Shown piece after piece: positions 30,151 to 42,806 of a stretch of DNA of 64,000 nt. Below the pieces are notes generated by a model. The model saw only the letters and a list, made by a program, of their open reading frames with translations, was not told where the DNA came from and ran no database searches. The position numbers and the translations under genes were made by a program. This stretch comes from Sphaerolaimus hirsutus (taxonomy: Eukaryota; Nematoda; Chromadorea; Monhysterida; Sphaerolaimidae): the NCBI GenBank assembly GCA_964036195.1, contig OZ038452.1, positions 14,440,704-14,504,703 on the forward strand, written 5' to 3'. Each line of letters opens with the position of its first letter. Within the stretch, counting starts at the first letter, position 1.

Positions 30151-31707
30151 CTGAAAATTGTGGCAGTGTCGCTGTTTTGAAATTGATGAAAGTCTTTCTG
30201 GCGCGGATAGGTATTTGGTTTGTGTATGCAGAATGTACGGGCGGCTCTATAAGTAAGTATTTTTCCTGGATGAATGAGTGATGTGGATATCACTTTACCC
30301 GACAGTTTTTCTACCGGCTCATCTTGGCTGCCATAATGACATTGGATGTTTGTAGCGCACGCTGTCAGATGAATTAATAGGGCTTACGAATAAAACCTGT
30401 CGGATCGGTTAAATTCCACACCCAGTTATGACAAAAACTACTTAAAATTTACAAAAATGCACTAGACAGACACACAACCACTTTAAATACGATGATCACA
30501 CAAGTGAAATTGAGCCCGCAAATGACGGCAAAAATGGCACAAGGCACCAGCTAAAATGGAGGCTGCTTTCAGAGACTCGCACGCAAGACGGGAGGAAATT
30601 ACCGTAGTTGCCCGATAAGAACGGCTCGGTTATATTTTTTCGAATGGTGTTTTACATGTCACTTAGTGTCACTTAGTGTTGCTTTTCTAAAAGAGAGTGC
30701 AGCGTGCATTATCATCACTCTAATTTCTGCATTCTTTGTCATCACATGTTTGTAATTTCTGTCCCATTCACACACATCTAAATAAATGAAATGAATCTAC
30801 CTAATCTACCTATTGCGTGTCAAAGAAAGAGGTGTCGTTCAATTATTTAGCACGGGCACCACGGTGCCAAAATCGTTCTTCTAAATGGTACCTTCTGATG
30901 AGAAAGCAGTATATTCTATAAGAAAAGAAACGGTAGCGCCAGGACGGGTAGGCCGGCGACCGGTTCAATTTCAATGCAAACAGTGCTGCGGCCCGACGGC
31001 GGGCGTGTGCGCGTGGCCCAGCTATGTGACTGCGCCATCCATCAAACGACGAGCGCCCGTCGACGCACGTCGTACTACATTATTTGGTCCACTCGCAGTC
31101 CAGACGCAGGTAGAGCTAACTGGGTCCTCTTAGCGCTGCCATATATTTAGCTGTCTATTTAGCATATACTCTTAGCACCACACCTAGGCTGACGCATGCA
31201 AAGTCCTAATTGCGGCTAATTTGAATACGTAAAATGGTGCCATTTTTGGTGTCCATCGCGCCACTTGATGAGAATGGCGCCATTTTGGAGTCAATAGCAT
31301 GACTCCATGAAAATGGCACCGTTTTGGAGTCCAGTAAACAAAACAATGGCTAGGAAAAATTGAATACCACACGTATTATAGAACCTTCAGAAAAACTCTG
31401 GGCACAAGTTCTGCGAGTGATTAAGCAGCGAGAAAAGTGATGTGGTAATTAAAGTGACGGGCTCGTAAATGAAACTTTTTATCAATTTACCACCTGTCGC
31501 TTCGCTGCATCCCCAGCAGCCCATCAAAAAAATGGAAAAACGACCAGCCAACTCTATCCGAACACATCCCTATGCACCTTACGAAAAACGGTAGTTTTTT
31601 TCTTAGGGGGGTGTCTCAACGCTCGCCCCCCCACCTACTACACGCTTTCGAAAAAAACCCACCGATTGTAGCAGGTGCGCGTGTCGAGGGTGCAGCTCGC
31701 CCACAAC

Positions 31708-31747
31708 CCCCGCAGCGTGCTGGTCGAACATCGAATACTGCGGCCGT
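31708..31747 (-). CDS. Candidate upstream ERC mini-exon
   Basis: Forty bases between an acceptor-like CCACGGCCAG and a weak donor GGGG/GTTGTG. In the frame set by the 32.0-kb exon it reads (R)PQYSMFDQHAAG. It resembles the QSSLDSYMD and HRSLDAADG peptides of its neighbours. It leaves phase 0, exactly what the 30.1-kb exon needs. The donor is weak. Confidence 0.33.
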
Positions 31748-32003
31748 CTGGCCGTGGCAGCACACAGCGCACGCGCCGCTCGTCCCACTCTGCTGGCGGT
31801 TCGATCGCCGTTTGATGGATATCCTAGTATTTACGGGGTGCGAGTGATAGCCCTATACTCAACGTGATGAGTGCATTCCTGTCGCTGATTCATACAGATC
31901 AAGAGCTATGTAAACTTGGGTACTCATTCATAGTGCTGCGAGCTATCTGTTCGCTAGAACCGCCGAGTGCGAACTGCGGCGTGCGCTGTGTGCGTGCGCT
32001 CAC

Positions 32004-32051
32004 CGGCTGCAGTCCATGTAAGAGTCCAGCGACGACTGCGGCTGCATCGAC
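32004..32051 (-). CDS. Candidate upstream ERC exon
   Basis: Forty-eight bases with acceptor CGCCACAG and consensus donor CAGCCG/GTGAGC on the minus strand. It enters and leaves in phase 2 and reads SMQPQSSLDSYMDCS with split Arg codons at both ends. It fits in phase between the 36.0-kb exon and ERC core exon 1, with or without the 31.7/30.1-kb pair. Confidence 0.5.
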
Positions 32052-33446
32052 CTGTGGCGGGGACGATAAAAATATCAAATTTGACATTGAAGTAGATCGA
32101 CCGATGAAACATTAAAAAACCATCGAACCTCGTACCGGATGTATGAAGAGGGCTGAGTTATTTATTTACACGAGCAATTACTTGATAGAAATTTGTTTAG
32201 CCGCTCTGACTGTTGGAAACTATTATTTTTGTGTTGCGAGAGGAGCAAGCTTTGCTTACGTTACATACTGATCTATCAGTCTGTCATAGGGATAAATTCA
32301 TCATATTGGTTTCGGTTTTGGTGTACTAAACGGTTTGTCATATTGGTAGTATGAAGTTGATCATACACAACATAAGATTTGATATGAACATTGCAGATTT
32401 ATCATAATTTTACATACAGACAGATAAACATAGGTTTTTTGTTTGCATTTGGAACATTTGCCTATTGCCCACTGATGCACAGAGGTAGCGTCACTTCACA
32501 TCCTAGTCATTTTACATTCCTCTGTATTGCAACAGTTTACATTCCACAGTAATGTGTGTCTACCACGCCAATTTACATCCTGTTAAAAATTGTTGCATCC
32601 CACACTTTTTGTACACTCCACATTCCATTAAAAAGCGGCACTTTACATCCCACGAAAAAACCGTCAAATGTCAAGCAACAGAAGTCTATACTCTGCATGT
32701 GAAGTCACACAAAGGTCAACACATATACCAAGCAATTGGACTGTAAGGGGTTGCCGCGACCCCACAATTCATGCGAAGTAGAGGGGGCTCGCACCAATAT
32801 CTCTTCCAAGCTTCAGCTTCTGGTGTGCCCTAGAACTGAAGATATGATGTCACAAGTGGAATCAAAAATAGGGTGTTGGACATGACTGGGAAGGTGTTTA
32901 GAAACGTGTGCTCATGAAATACATATTGAATATTGTATAATGAATATTGAATATTGTAAAATGAATATTGTATAATGTATAAAACCAACAATGAAATGTG
33001 GCATCTAATATATGGCATCTGACATGAATATGTGTAACTGTAAGACAGGAGAATGGTAACTGAAGATGCACCTGCAGAATGTAAAGTGTCGCAAAGGTGA
33101 TACATTTTCACACAGAATGTAAACTGAAACACTATATGATGAAAACTGTCACATTGTGGAAGAATGTAAAACTTTTTTGGGAGAATGTAAACTGTCCAGA
33201 ATGTAAAGTGGCCTGGCCTTGATGCACAGCATGCCTGACTGATGCCATGAAAATCCTAACATGCTACTCTTGTACAACTGTAAACTGTGCATTTGCAATG
33301 TAATATGTGCTGCAACTATTGTTGTGCACATTTATTTTGGAAAGTGCTGTGACATGGTGGCAAAATGCAGGCAGTAGGGCTGTCAAACATGTTTGTCAAA
33401 CATGTGGCACCTGTGACTTAGATGTAAACTGAGTGCAATTGTCTTA

Positions 33447-33898
33447 AGCCCGGATTACAGCTCAACAAAAAATTATGATGCAATGGAGAATTATTTTTCA
33501 CCGCACAATTATTTACAGAAGAATGGAGAAAAATACAGTGTTGTAATTTTAGAGTTTAATAGTCCTATTAATTGTCTTTTATGTGTGTAAAAATTGTTTC
33601 ATTATCCTTATTATTTAGGTAGTAGATAATTTTGCAGTAAATTTTTGTCATCATGAAACATTCCAACAGAAAATTCTAATGGAAAATTACAAAAAATTCA
33701 CTGCAAAATTATTTACTACACAAATAGGTAATGAAAATAATGAAACAATTTTTACACACATAAAAGACAATTAATAGGACTATTAAACTCTAAAGTTACA
33801 ACACTGTATCTTCCTCCATTCATCTGTAAATAATTTTGTGGTGATAAATAATTCTCTATTGTGTCATAATTTTCCATCAAGCTGTAATTCCAGCTTAA
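33447..33898. mobile_element. AAGCCGGATTACAGC foldback
   Basis: AAGCCCGGATTACAGCTCAA pairs with AAGCTGTAATTCCAGCTT; arms of about 200 bp rich in AATTATTTAC. Confidence 0.88.
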
Positions 33899-34403
33899 AG
33901 CCAGAGTTACAGCATAACGATAAATAGAAGATGATACGACAAATAAAACATCACTGATCAATCCATTATTTTCATGTTTACAAGTTTTTTATTGAAAATA
34001 AATGTTCATTACTGAGTTAAAAAGAAAAAAAATTCATATGGGAGATGTTAAATTAGAATTTGAATGAAAAATGTTCAATGAAAAATGGTCCGCATGCACA
34101 AATCAATTTCACGGTGATGCCCAAAAATCAATTTGTCGATGGCCATTTCATGCAATGACTGTTGGCAAATTGATTTTAGGGCATCACCGTGAAATTGATT
34201 TGTTGGCGGACCATTTTTCATCGGACATTTTCATTCAAATTCAAATTTAACATCTCCCATATGGAAATTTTTTTCATTCAAATTTGAGTATTGAACATTT
34301 ATTTTCACTAAAAAAACTTGAAAACACAAAAAATTGGATTTATCGTTGATGTTTTATTTGTCATATCACCTTCTATTTATTGTTATGCTGTAACTCCAGC
34401 TTA
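33893..34403. mobile_element. AAGCCAGAGTTACAGC foldback, abutting
   Basis: AAGCCAGAGTTACAGCATAA pairs with TTATGCTGTAACTCCAGCTT. It shares termini with its left neighbour and overlaps it by a few bases, but the arms are unrelated. Confidence 0.88.
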
Positions 34404-35679
34404 ACAAACAAATTCAAGAGTAGACCCACTGAGTGCAGATGTCTGCATCTGCTGAGACATCCAAACAAAAAGGCTTTTTCAAGGTGTAAATGGTAAAAAC
34501 ATGAAAAAAATTGTTCAAAATAAGTTCAAAATAGTTAAAATAGGTATATATTAGTGAAAAATGATGAAAATAGGCAAATGACACATGAATAAGTTATTAA
34601 GGGTGAAAATACACTAAAATGCTTGAAAATTAGTGATTTTGATGTTAAATTTGCAAAATCACTCAAACTTTGCTTGAATTGGGGTGGTTTCGGGGGTAGT
34701 GGCCAAAAAAATTCACATAGATAGATAGCTGAGAAGTATCTGGAATAGAAAGTTTGGTAGATGGAGTATTTGGGGAGTGTCACCCACCCTTCTACCATAC
34801 TGGACTCATTTGAAAATTAATTTAAGCTCACTTATCTCATAACTGAATTAAATTCAATAAAGATTGATTTTTAAAATTTCTATGCGTTTTGTTAGAAATG
34901 CCCATAAGTTAAAGCTATGCCAGTGATGTCTGTCTTCTGTAACCTATACAAAAAAATGATCAACTTATTACAATGATAAAAATGAGGTGTTTATGACAAA
35001 CGCATAGGGAAAGCGCAGAGGTAATCTATTTCTGATGATTGACTACACGCGAAGACACTCTGTACTTAGTATACAAACAAATTTTCCGTTTCCAGTGTTA
35101 CTACTCTCTGTAAGTTAAAATAGCTCACCTAATTTGGTTAAAGTTGTCCAACGTAAATAAGATCGATAGTGCAGAATTTTGTCTCCTCTCCGGAGTAGAA
35201 ACATCATCTAAATTTGGCACGCTGAGGCTAAACTCTATTTTAGACATGTTGCAACTGAAAATGCACTCATACATCAAGATTAATTTTACTCCAGTGACCT
35301 TATTCGCAAATAAAAGCTAGGTAGATAGTATAGAACTGGAAAAGCGCGGCCCATTTGGCCGGCTTCAAATTTCACTACTGGCACTCAATTTTGCATTCTC
35401 CGCTCTGTCAGCGGCACGTCAACCACTGTTTCCCACATATTTAGGTAAATAGCAATAAAAAATACTGCAGAACAGCAGTTAGGACAGGATGTTAGAGCGA
35501 AAGCGACCGCACAAAAATTTGAAAAAAGAGCGCGTCAGTCACGGCAGCTTATCGACAGCTATTTCAAACGCAAAGTACCAAAATAATTAATTTTTGTGGG
35601 TGTGATTCAAAAAAAAACATTAGAACAGTCTGGATCAGATTAGAACGGTCAGCGTCCGAACAGTCAATCATTGTGCCTG

Positions 35680-35873
35680 CGCAATAGTTTTCATACGAAA
35701 TTTCGAAAACTCACAAATGAGCTTAGAATGCAGTTGAGTTTTCTACAATGAGGTGGCCGTCAACTATAGTTGACGAAGATAAAAAATGACTTATTGTGGA
35801 AAACTCAAACATGTTCAAACCTCATTTATGAGTTTTCGAAGTTTCGTGTGAAAACTAGTGTGCGCAGGGCCAT
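35680..35873. mobile_element. ACACACTAG-type foldback
   Basis: CGCAATAGTTTTCATACGAA pairs with GTGTGAAAACTAGTGTGCGC; centre CGTCAACTATAGTTGACG. Confidence 0.85.
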
Positions 35874-35928
35874 TGGGACGCGCCGGCGCCGGGTCAAAAC
35901 TACAAATAAAATACACTTATCAACGAAC

Positions 35929-36134
35929 CTGGTGGGCAGTCCAAGCGGCCTGGCGGCGGTGCGCCTGAACGTGGGCGGCGAGAACAGCGCCGAGCCGGCC
36001 ATCAGCCGCAGCCGGTCGCCGGCGATGGGCGACCCCCGCGCCGACGTCGGGTTAGAGACGCACACGATGCCGCCGCCGCTGCCAGAGTCTCTCTCCCGCT
36101 GGCCCGCTGCCAACCAGCGCTGCTGCAAGTATTT
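35929..36134 (-). CDS. Candidate upstream ERC exon, basic/disordered
   Basis: A GC-rich block on the minus strand with acceptor ATTTGCCCAG and donor CACCAG/GTTCGT. It reads KYLQQRWLAAGQRERDSGSG, later ARGSPIAGDRLRLMAGSALF and SPPTFRRTAARPLGLPT. It enters in phase 0 and leaves AG, in phase with the 32.0-kb exon. I recognise no domain. Assignment to ERC rests on strand, phase and order only. Confidence 0.5.
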
Positions 36135-36451
36135 CTGGGCAATTTGTCGGGTACGTAGTGGGCAGTGGGGCACCGCACACTGGGATTTTGAGTTACCTGA
36201 CTATGCGTTCGAACGTTTTTTTTTTGGACGCGAAAGCGGAACTCATATCCTCAAAAATTCTAATTTATGGATGCAAAAGCGGGCACACCAAAATGTACTG
36301 GGTCTTTAAGCATATAGGTAGGTCTAACATTTGGTCCTTAAATCTACCTAGGTACATGTTTCCATTTCTGTAGATTTCTTATTACCGCATTTTTGTTCCG
36401 CTTCCAAAAACTTTCGGGCACATAACTTTAAATTCCAGTGTGTAGTGTGGT

Positions 36452-36703
36452 CAATGGCGCTCCACACACAGCGCTGTTAAAAATAAGTTCGAACGTTTTT
36501 TGGCAAAGTATGAATACCGTATTTCTTATAATATAAGAGCGCCGTTCTATTTTTTTGGTCAACTTGTTTACCTGCCGTTCTATTGGAGGTTGACGGAAAA
36601 AAAATAGAACGGCGCTCTTCTATTAGAAGAAATACGGTATTCATACTTTGCCAAAACACGTTCGAACTTATTTTAAGAAACGCTGTGTGTGGAGCGGAAA
36701 TAC
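36452..36703. mobile_element. GGCGCTCCACACACAGCG foldback with nested TAGAACGGC element
   Basis: The outer arms GGCGCTCCACACACAGCG and CGCTGTGTGTGGAGCG pair, followed inward by AAATAAGTTCGAACGTTTT. A TACCGTATTTCTTATAATA element with GAACGGC words (36515-36639) sits at the centre. Confidence 0.8.
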
Positions 36704-37311
36704 CTCGGGCTAGTTTCCACTATTTTCGTTGCTTTCTAAAAAAATATTAAAAGCGACGGGTCAAGAAATACGCAGTTTCTACCGGTGGCGCGTTGATAGG
36801 CATGCAGCTATGCTGTTTGTCTGTCAGACGCGATAGCAGGGGCCAGTTCCGGAAGTGAAAGCGCAAATGGCAAAAGCGTAGTGAATTGGCAGAAGCGAAG
36901 TAAAATGGCAAAGTCAAGTTAAAAAAACAAATGTGCCATTTCACTTCTGACTTCTCATTTTGCGTCGCTTTTGTCAATTTTCTTGCCTTCACTTCGCTTC
37001 TGCTATTTTATTTCGCTTTTGCTATTTGCGCTTTCACTTCTCCGCTTGCGGAACTGGCACATGAAATAGCGATGCGGCCGCCCGGCTCATTCAAGCATCG
37101 CTAAAAGAAAGCATGTGCTTCCACCTCACTGCGCTGCAAGCTAGAAAAGGCAGCGTAGAAAAAGCACTCCTTTCATATTGCCGCGGCCGGCAAGCAATAA
37201 GTTCTTTGCAAGAGCATGAATCGGTATGCGCGCACCTTTGATGTTAAGCGTCCCCGGCAATTTCAGGGGATTTGTGTGCCTGACAAGGACACAAAAAGTT
37301 GATGGTATCGG

Positions 37312-37943
37312 TAAAGTCAACAGACGTATCGCCCTACAAACATTTGCGTCAATCTCTCCAGTGGAGAGTGCATGACGGCATTAGGTATTGTGATTTGTGA
37401 CGCAATATTTTAACGATTGAAATAGATCGGGTCACGTATGAAAACTTGGCCCTTATCCCAGTTACCAGTTGCGTATTATACAAATGAGAGTGAAAACTGA
37501 AAGTTAGCTAAAAATCGTTAAAATTTGCTTCGCTTTGCCAATTTCCACCTTCATCATCGCTATTTTTGTTTATATACATGGTTATATAGCTATTGTGAGC
37601 CTATTTTATTCATATTAATAGCGGATTTCGAAATGTTGGCCGGCTGCCAAGTTCTCTTCTGTTGGAACAGAGCCAACGAATGAAAAATAAAATAAAAACA
37701 AAAACGGTAGTTTGAATGGTAAAACGGTAGTTTGAATGGTCAAATTCTTTACGAGCAACGTTGAAAATGTAGATAACTAGGGCGTGGCACGCACGGACGC
37801 AGCGAAACGTCCATTTTTCTTTTAATATGATTTTCTTTTTCAAATTCTAGCGTCCGCGTGGGACACAAGTTTCGTTGTTCGCGCTATTCACGAGCGAATT
37901 CTAACTCTCCGATTTTGTAGGGTGAAATGTCCGCCGACTTTAC
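37312..37943. mobile_element. AAAGTCGGCAGACG element, copy 2
   Basis: TAAAGTCAACAGACGTATCG to TGTCCGCCGACTTTA; colinear with the 10.1-kb copy over its full length with scattered substitutions and small indels. Confidence 0.85.
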
Positions 37944-38139
37944 CAATATGTATTTACCGTATTTCCTCGAAATACCCCCAGTGGGTTTATTTTTCAGAGT
38001 GAGATTTTTGAGGGGGGGGGGGGTTAAACGAGGGGGGTATTCCGACGGGGGTTATTATATCGCCAGAAATTGTTTGAAATTCCAGTACTAAATTGTTGTC
38101 TGTAACGTACACAGACGTCGATAAATGCAACAAAAACCG

Positions 38140-38710
38140 GGGGGTACCCACGGGGAACCCCCCAAAAATGGCACCCGCTGAGAACTGGCCAAAAATGGGA
38201 CCCCCTAGGGACCCCACAGAAATGGCACCCCCCTGAGGACCACCAAAAAATGGCACTCCCTAGGGACCCCCCAATAATGGCACCCCCCCTAATGACCCTA
38301 GGGACCCCCCCCCCCCAAAAAAAATGGCACCCCCCTGGGGACCCCCCAAACATGGCACCCCCTTGGAACCCCCACAAAAATGGCACCCCCTGGGTACCCA
38401 CCCAAAGATGGCCCCCCCTGGGGACTCTCCAAAAATGGCACCCCCTGGGTACCCACCCAAAGATGGCCCCCCCTGGGGACTCTCCAAAAATGGCACCACC
38501 CTGGGGACCCCCCCCCCAAATGGCACCCCCTATGGACCCCCCCCCAAAAAAAATAGCACCCCCCTGAGGACCAGCAAAAAATGGCCCCCATGGGGACCAC
38601 CCAAAAAATGGCATCCCATTGGGACCCCCTTGAAATGGCACCCCCATATGTACCTCCAAAAAATGGCACCCCCTGGACACCCCCCAAAATGGCACCCCAT
38701 GGGGACCCCC
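38140..38710. repeat. Minisatellite of AATGGCACCCCCTGGGGACC words
   Basis: Irregular tandem repeats of about 27-36 bp, each with AAAATGGCACCCCC and GGGGACCCCC. Long accidental reading frames on both strands arise from it. Confidence 0.9.
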
Positions 38711-38729
38711 TCTAAATCCTGTAAATGCA

Positions 38730-39352
38730 GCCCCTGGTTTGGAAATACCTGTCAACTCAGCCCCTAATTTGGAAACTCCCATAAACTCAGCCCCTAATTT
38801 GGAAACTTCTGTAAACTCAGCCCCTAATTTGCAAACTCCCATAAACTTAGCCCCTAATTTGGAACCTCGTGTAAACTCAGCCCCTAATTTGGAAACTCCC
38901 ATAAACTCAACCCATAATTTGGAAACTGCTGTAAACTCAGCCACTAATTTGGAAACTCCCATAAACTCAGCCCCAAATTTGGAAACTTCTGTAAACTCAG
39001 TCCCTAATTTGGAAACCCCTGTAAACTCAGCCCCTCACTTGCAAACTCCCGTAAACTCAACCCCTAACTTGCAAACTCCTGTAAACTCAGCCCCTAATTT
39101 GTAAGCTCCCATAAACTCAGCCCCTAATTTGGAAACTCCCGTAAACTCAGCCCATAATTTGGAAACTGCTGTAAACTCAGCCCCTAATTTGGAAACTCCC
39201 ATAAACTCAGCCCCTAATTTAGAAACTCCCATAAACTCAGCCCCTAATTTGGAAACTCCCTTAAACTCAGCCCTTAATTTGGAAACTCCCATAAACTCAG
39301 CCCCTAATTTGGAAACTCCCATAAACTCAGTCCCTAATTTGGAAACCCATCG
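38730..39352. repeat. 30-bp tandem array
   Basis: About 20 copies of a 30-bp unit of the form CCCCTAATTTGGAAACTCCC plus ATAAACTCAG. The unit length is a multiple of three, so frames stay open; a short remnant recurs at 40,925-41,100. Confidence 0.95.
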
Positions 39353-39399
39353 CTATCATCAATCAACAAATGCATCAATTCACAATTTTCAATTTTTTA

Positions 39400-40915
39400 G
39401 CCCCGGGGGTTAGACTTAAAGGTTATGGTAATGTAGAGTAAAAATGGAGTGCACATCTCAAATCACTGCAATAAAAACCCACAAATGCATCATTTCACAA
39501 ATTGAAAGTTTTTGGTTCATTATCAGGGTTTTAGTAATGTGGTGTCAAAATGGAGTGCATATTTGAAATGGCTACAATCAGAAACCCACAAATGCATCAT
39601 TTTATGATTTGAAAATCTTTGGCCCTGGAGGTTCATTTTCAGGGTTATGGTAATGCAGTGTCAAAATCAAGTGCATATTTCAAATGAAGGCAATCAAAAA
39701 GCCACAAATGCATCATTTCACAATTTCTTATTTATTAGCCCCAGGGGTTCAATTTAAGGCTTACAGTAATGTAGAGTTGAAATTGAGTTATTTCAAATCA
39801 GTGCAATTAGAATCCTGCAAAATGCATCATTTCACAATTTGAAATTTTTGGGTCTAGGGGTTCAATTTCAGGGTTTTAGTAATGGAGTGCATATTTGAAA
39901 TCACTACAATCAGAAATCCACAAATGCATCATTTTATGATTTGAAAGTTTTTGGCCCAGGGGGTTCACTTTTAGGGTTATGGTAATGTAGTGTCAAAATG
40001 AAGTGCATATTTCAAATGAGTGCAATCAGAAACCTGAAAATGCATCATTTCTCAACTTGAAAGTATTTGGCCCCATGGGTTCATTTTTAGGGTTATGGTA
40101 ATGTAGTGTCAGAATGGAGTGCATATATCAAATCCGTGCAATTAGAAACCCACAATGTATCATTTCACAATTTGAAAGTTTTGGCCCCAGGGGTTCAATT
40201 TCAGGGTTATGGTAATGTACTGTCAGAATGGAGTGCATATTTCAAATCATTGTAATCAGAAACCCAAATGCATCATTTCACAATTTGAAATTTTTGGGTC
40301 TAGGGGTTCAATTTCAGGGTTTTAGTAATGGAGTGCATATTTGAAATCGCTACAATCAGAAACCCACAAATGCATCATTTTATGATTTGAAAGTTTTTGG
40401 CCCAGGGGGTTCATTTTTAGGGTTATGGTAATGTAGTGTCAAAATGAAGTGCATATTTCAAATGAGTGCAATCAGAAACCTGAAAATGCATCATTTCTCA
40501 AATTGAAAGTATTCGGCCCCATGGGTTCATTTTTAGGGTTATGGTAATGTAGTGTCAGAATGGAGTGCATATATCAAATCAGTGCAATCAGAAACCCAAA
40601 TTTGAAATCAGTGCAATCAGAAACCCAAAAATGCATCATTTCACAAATTGAAAGTTTTTGGCCCCAGTGGTTCATTTTCAGGGTTATGGTAATGTAGTGT
40701 CAAAATGGAGTGCATTATATATCAAATCAGTGCAATTAGAAACCCACAATGTATCATTACACAATTTGAAAGTTTTGGCCCCAGGGGTTCAATTTCAGGG
40801 TTATGGTAATGTACTGTCAGAATGGAGTGCATATTTCAAATCATTGTAATCAGAAACCCACAAATGCATCATTTCACAATTTATATTTTTTAGCCCCGGG
40901 GTTAAGGGTTATGGT
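39400..40915. repeat. 115-118-bp tandem array
   Basis: About 12 diverged copies of a unit containing GGGTTATGGTAATGTAGTGT, AATGGAGTGCATATTTCAAA, AATGCATCATTTCACAATTT and GGCCCCAGGGGTTCA. Some units are shortened, consistent with unequal exchange. Confidence 0.9.
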
Positions 40916-41627
40916 AATGTTATTGTCAACTCCCATAAACTCAGCCCCTAATTTGGTAAACTCACATCAACTCAACTCCCATAAACTCAGCCTCTAATTT
41001 GTAAACTTTTGTCAACACAGCTCCTTTTTTTTAAACTTCAGTCAACTCAACCCTAATTTATAAACACCTGTCAACTCAACCCTGAATTGTAAACTCAACC
41101 CTTAAAAACTCAAGCCAACCCCCTATACATGTGCAATTGCATTCTTGGAAAGCTACTCTGCCATATGTGAACCCTGTTTGTCAAGATTGTAACGGGATCG
41201 TGTTTGTAAAGGGCATTTTGTGCTGATAAAAAATGTCCACTTTGTGTGTAAAAACACACACGAATTGGGCAGAAGCAGAAACGTCCTATCTTTTACGTTG
41301 GAGCATCCTTTCCACACGAATAAATAGTGGCTTTATAATATGGTATTGATAATATGTACGTGGACGGTATCAACCCTGTTCTAACATAACACAGTCATTG
41401 TTTTTCACCTGTGTTGTACGTTTCCCGGATCACAAACCGTAGCTTTTGTCATTTACGTTGGGGGGGGGTAGTTCGAGGGAGGGGGGTATAAACTCATAGT
41501 GTCCATTTTGAGAGAGGTATTTCGAGGGGGGGTATATCGAGGAAATACGGTATGGTGATGGTGGAGAAGCGCCAAGCCTAGGTTGGCGCTGCACGACATT
41601 TTCGGATGCCCCGCTAGGGGTAATTTA

Positions 41628-41863
41628 TTGGCGCTGCACGCACTACCTAGTTTACTAACAATAAACTAAGAATTTGATGAACTCATTTTTCAGCTTCTGA
41701 TCTGAGCGCATCTGAGTTTACCGGAATGTGTGATTTTTAATTTCCGTCAACTGTAGTTGACGAATAGCTCATTCCGGAAAACTAAGATGCGCTCAGAAGC
41801 TGAAAAATGAGTTTACCAATTTCTTAGTTTACGTTAGTAAACTAGTGTGTACAGCGCCATTGA
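41628..41863. mobile_element. ACACACTAG-type foldback
   Basis: TTGGCGCTGCACGCACTACC faces TAGTGTGTACAGCGCCA; arms contain GCTTCTGATCTGAGCGCATC. Confidence 0.87.
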
Positions 41864-42123
41864 CGTTTTTCCATCACTGATCCGTAAAAACGGCGGTGGG
41901 GGGGGGGGGGTGCATCGTGCTATCATGCCATGTATTTATGTGCTCACTCCGCATTGCGCAATGATCTCGTTGGGGCATTTCTCATTTCCATCATTTTATC
42001 TTAGACGGAAATTACTGGGCGTCCCTCGGAGACGGAGAGCCCACTTTTATAGATTAATTTCTGACGTGGCACCGCATGTGAATGTCATTAAGGGGTCACC
42101 GCTCCTAGAAAAATTGTGCCGAT

Positions 42124-42731
42124 TAGGGTGTCAAAAAATTTTTTTTACGGAAAACGGAAACGGAAACGGAAAAATTTTTTCAGCAGCCGGAAAACGGAAC
42201 GGAAAACGGAAAAAAATTTTGACTTGGCGGAAAACGGAAACGGAAAAATTTTTTCGGTGGCCGGAAAAACAGAAACGGAAAAATCAAATTTGCACGGAAA
42301 TGGAAAAACTTGCTGAAATTTTGCCGGAAAACGGATAAAATTTGCTGAAATTTTGCTGGAAGTGGAAAAAATTTGCAGTAATTTTGCTGGAAACAGGAAA
42401 TTTTTTACATCATTGACAATCTGCATGAATTTTTACCAGTTTGGCAGATCAGAAAACAGAAATTTGAGCCAGAAAAGGGTAAAATTAGGCGGAAAAATGA
42501 AAAATTGAGGCGGAAAATGAAAAAATGCGGAAAAACTGGAAATTGAGGCGGAAAACGGAAAAAAGGCGGAAAAACTAAAAAATTTGCCGGAAAACGGAAA
42601 CTGAGCCGGAAAAACGGAAACGGAAAAAAAAGTTGCCGGAAAACGGAAAAAAAATTTCAGCAGCCGGAAAACGGTAAAAATTTGCCTGCGGAAAACGGAA
42701 ACGGAAAACGGAAAACGGAAATTTGACCCTA
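42124..42731. mobile_element. hAT-like MITE with GGAAAACGG-word interior, copy 2
   Basis: Starts TAGGGTGTCAAA, ends TTTGACCCTA, and is flanked by the exact 8-bp duplication GTGCCGAT. All copies share a non-word middle segment (TTTACATCATTGACAATCTG). Confidence 0.92.
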
Positions 42732-42806
42732 GTGCCGATATATTTATATACAAAAAGAAACTACACCACGCTGGCACTCAGAACAACTAAAACATGCTAA
42801 AATATG

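Larger units (their letters stand above)
37955..41552. mobile_element. 3.6-kb TACCGTATT-family element carrying minisatellites
   Basis: TACCGTATTTCCTCGAAAT to TCGAGGAAATACGGTA. Between the word arms lie three tandem-repeat blocks (listed separately) and a core resembling shorter copies (AACCCTGTTCTAACATAACA). No transposase seen. Confidence 0.7.

Noticed and set aside
35770..36309. 179-codon plus-strand frame at 36.0 kb
   Set aside because: The opposite strand has the better acceptor and donor and a phase that fits the downstream ERC exons. The plus frame is probably its shadow in GC-rich sequence.
38024..38962. 312-codon open frame on the minus strand with repeated GVSKLGAEFM peptides
   Set aside because: It is produced by the 30-bp minisatellite, whose unit is a multiple of three. 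The complementary strand is equally open, and there is no start context, splice site or family match.
38730..39352. Regular 30-bp repeats resembling a CRISPR array
   Set aside because: The units are directly adjacent without unique spacers, lie in a eukaryotic context and have no cas genes. It is a minisatellite.
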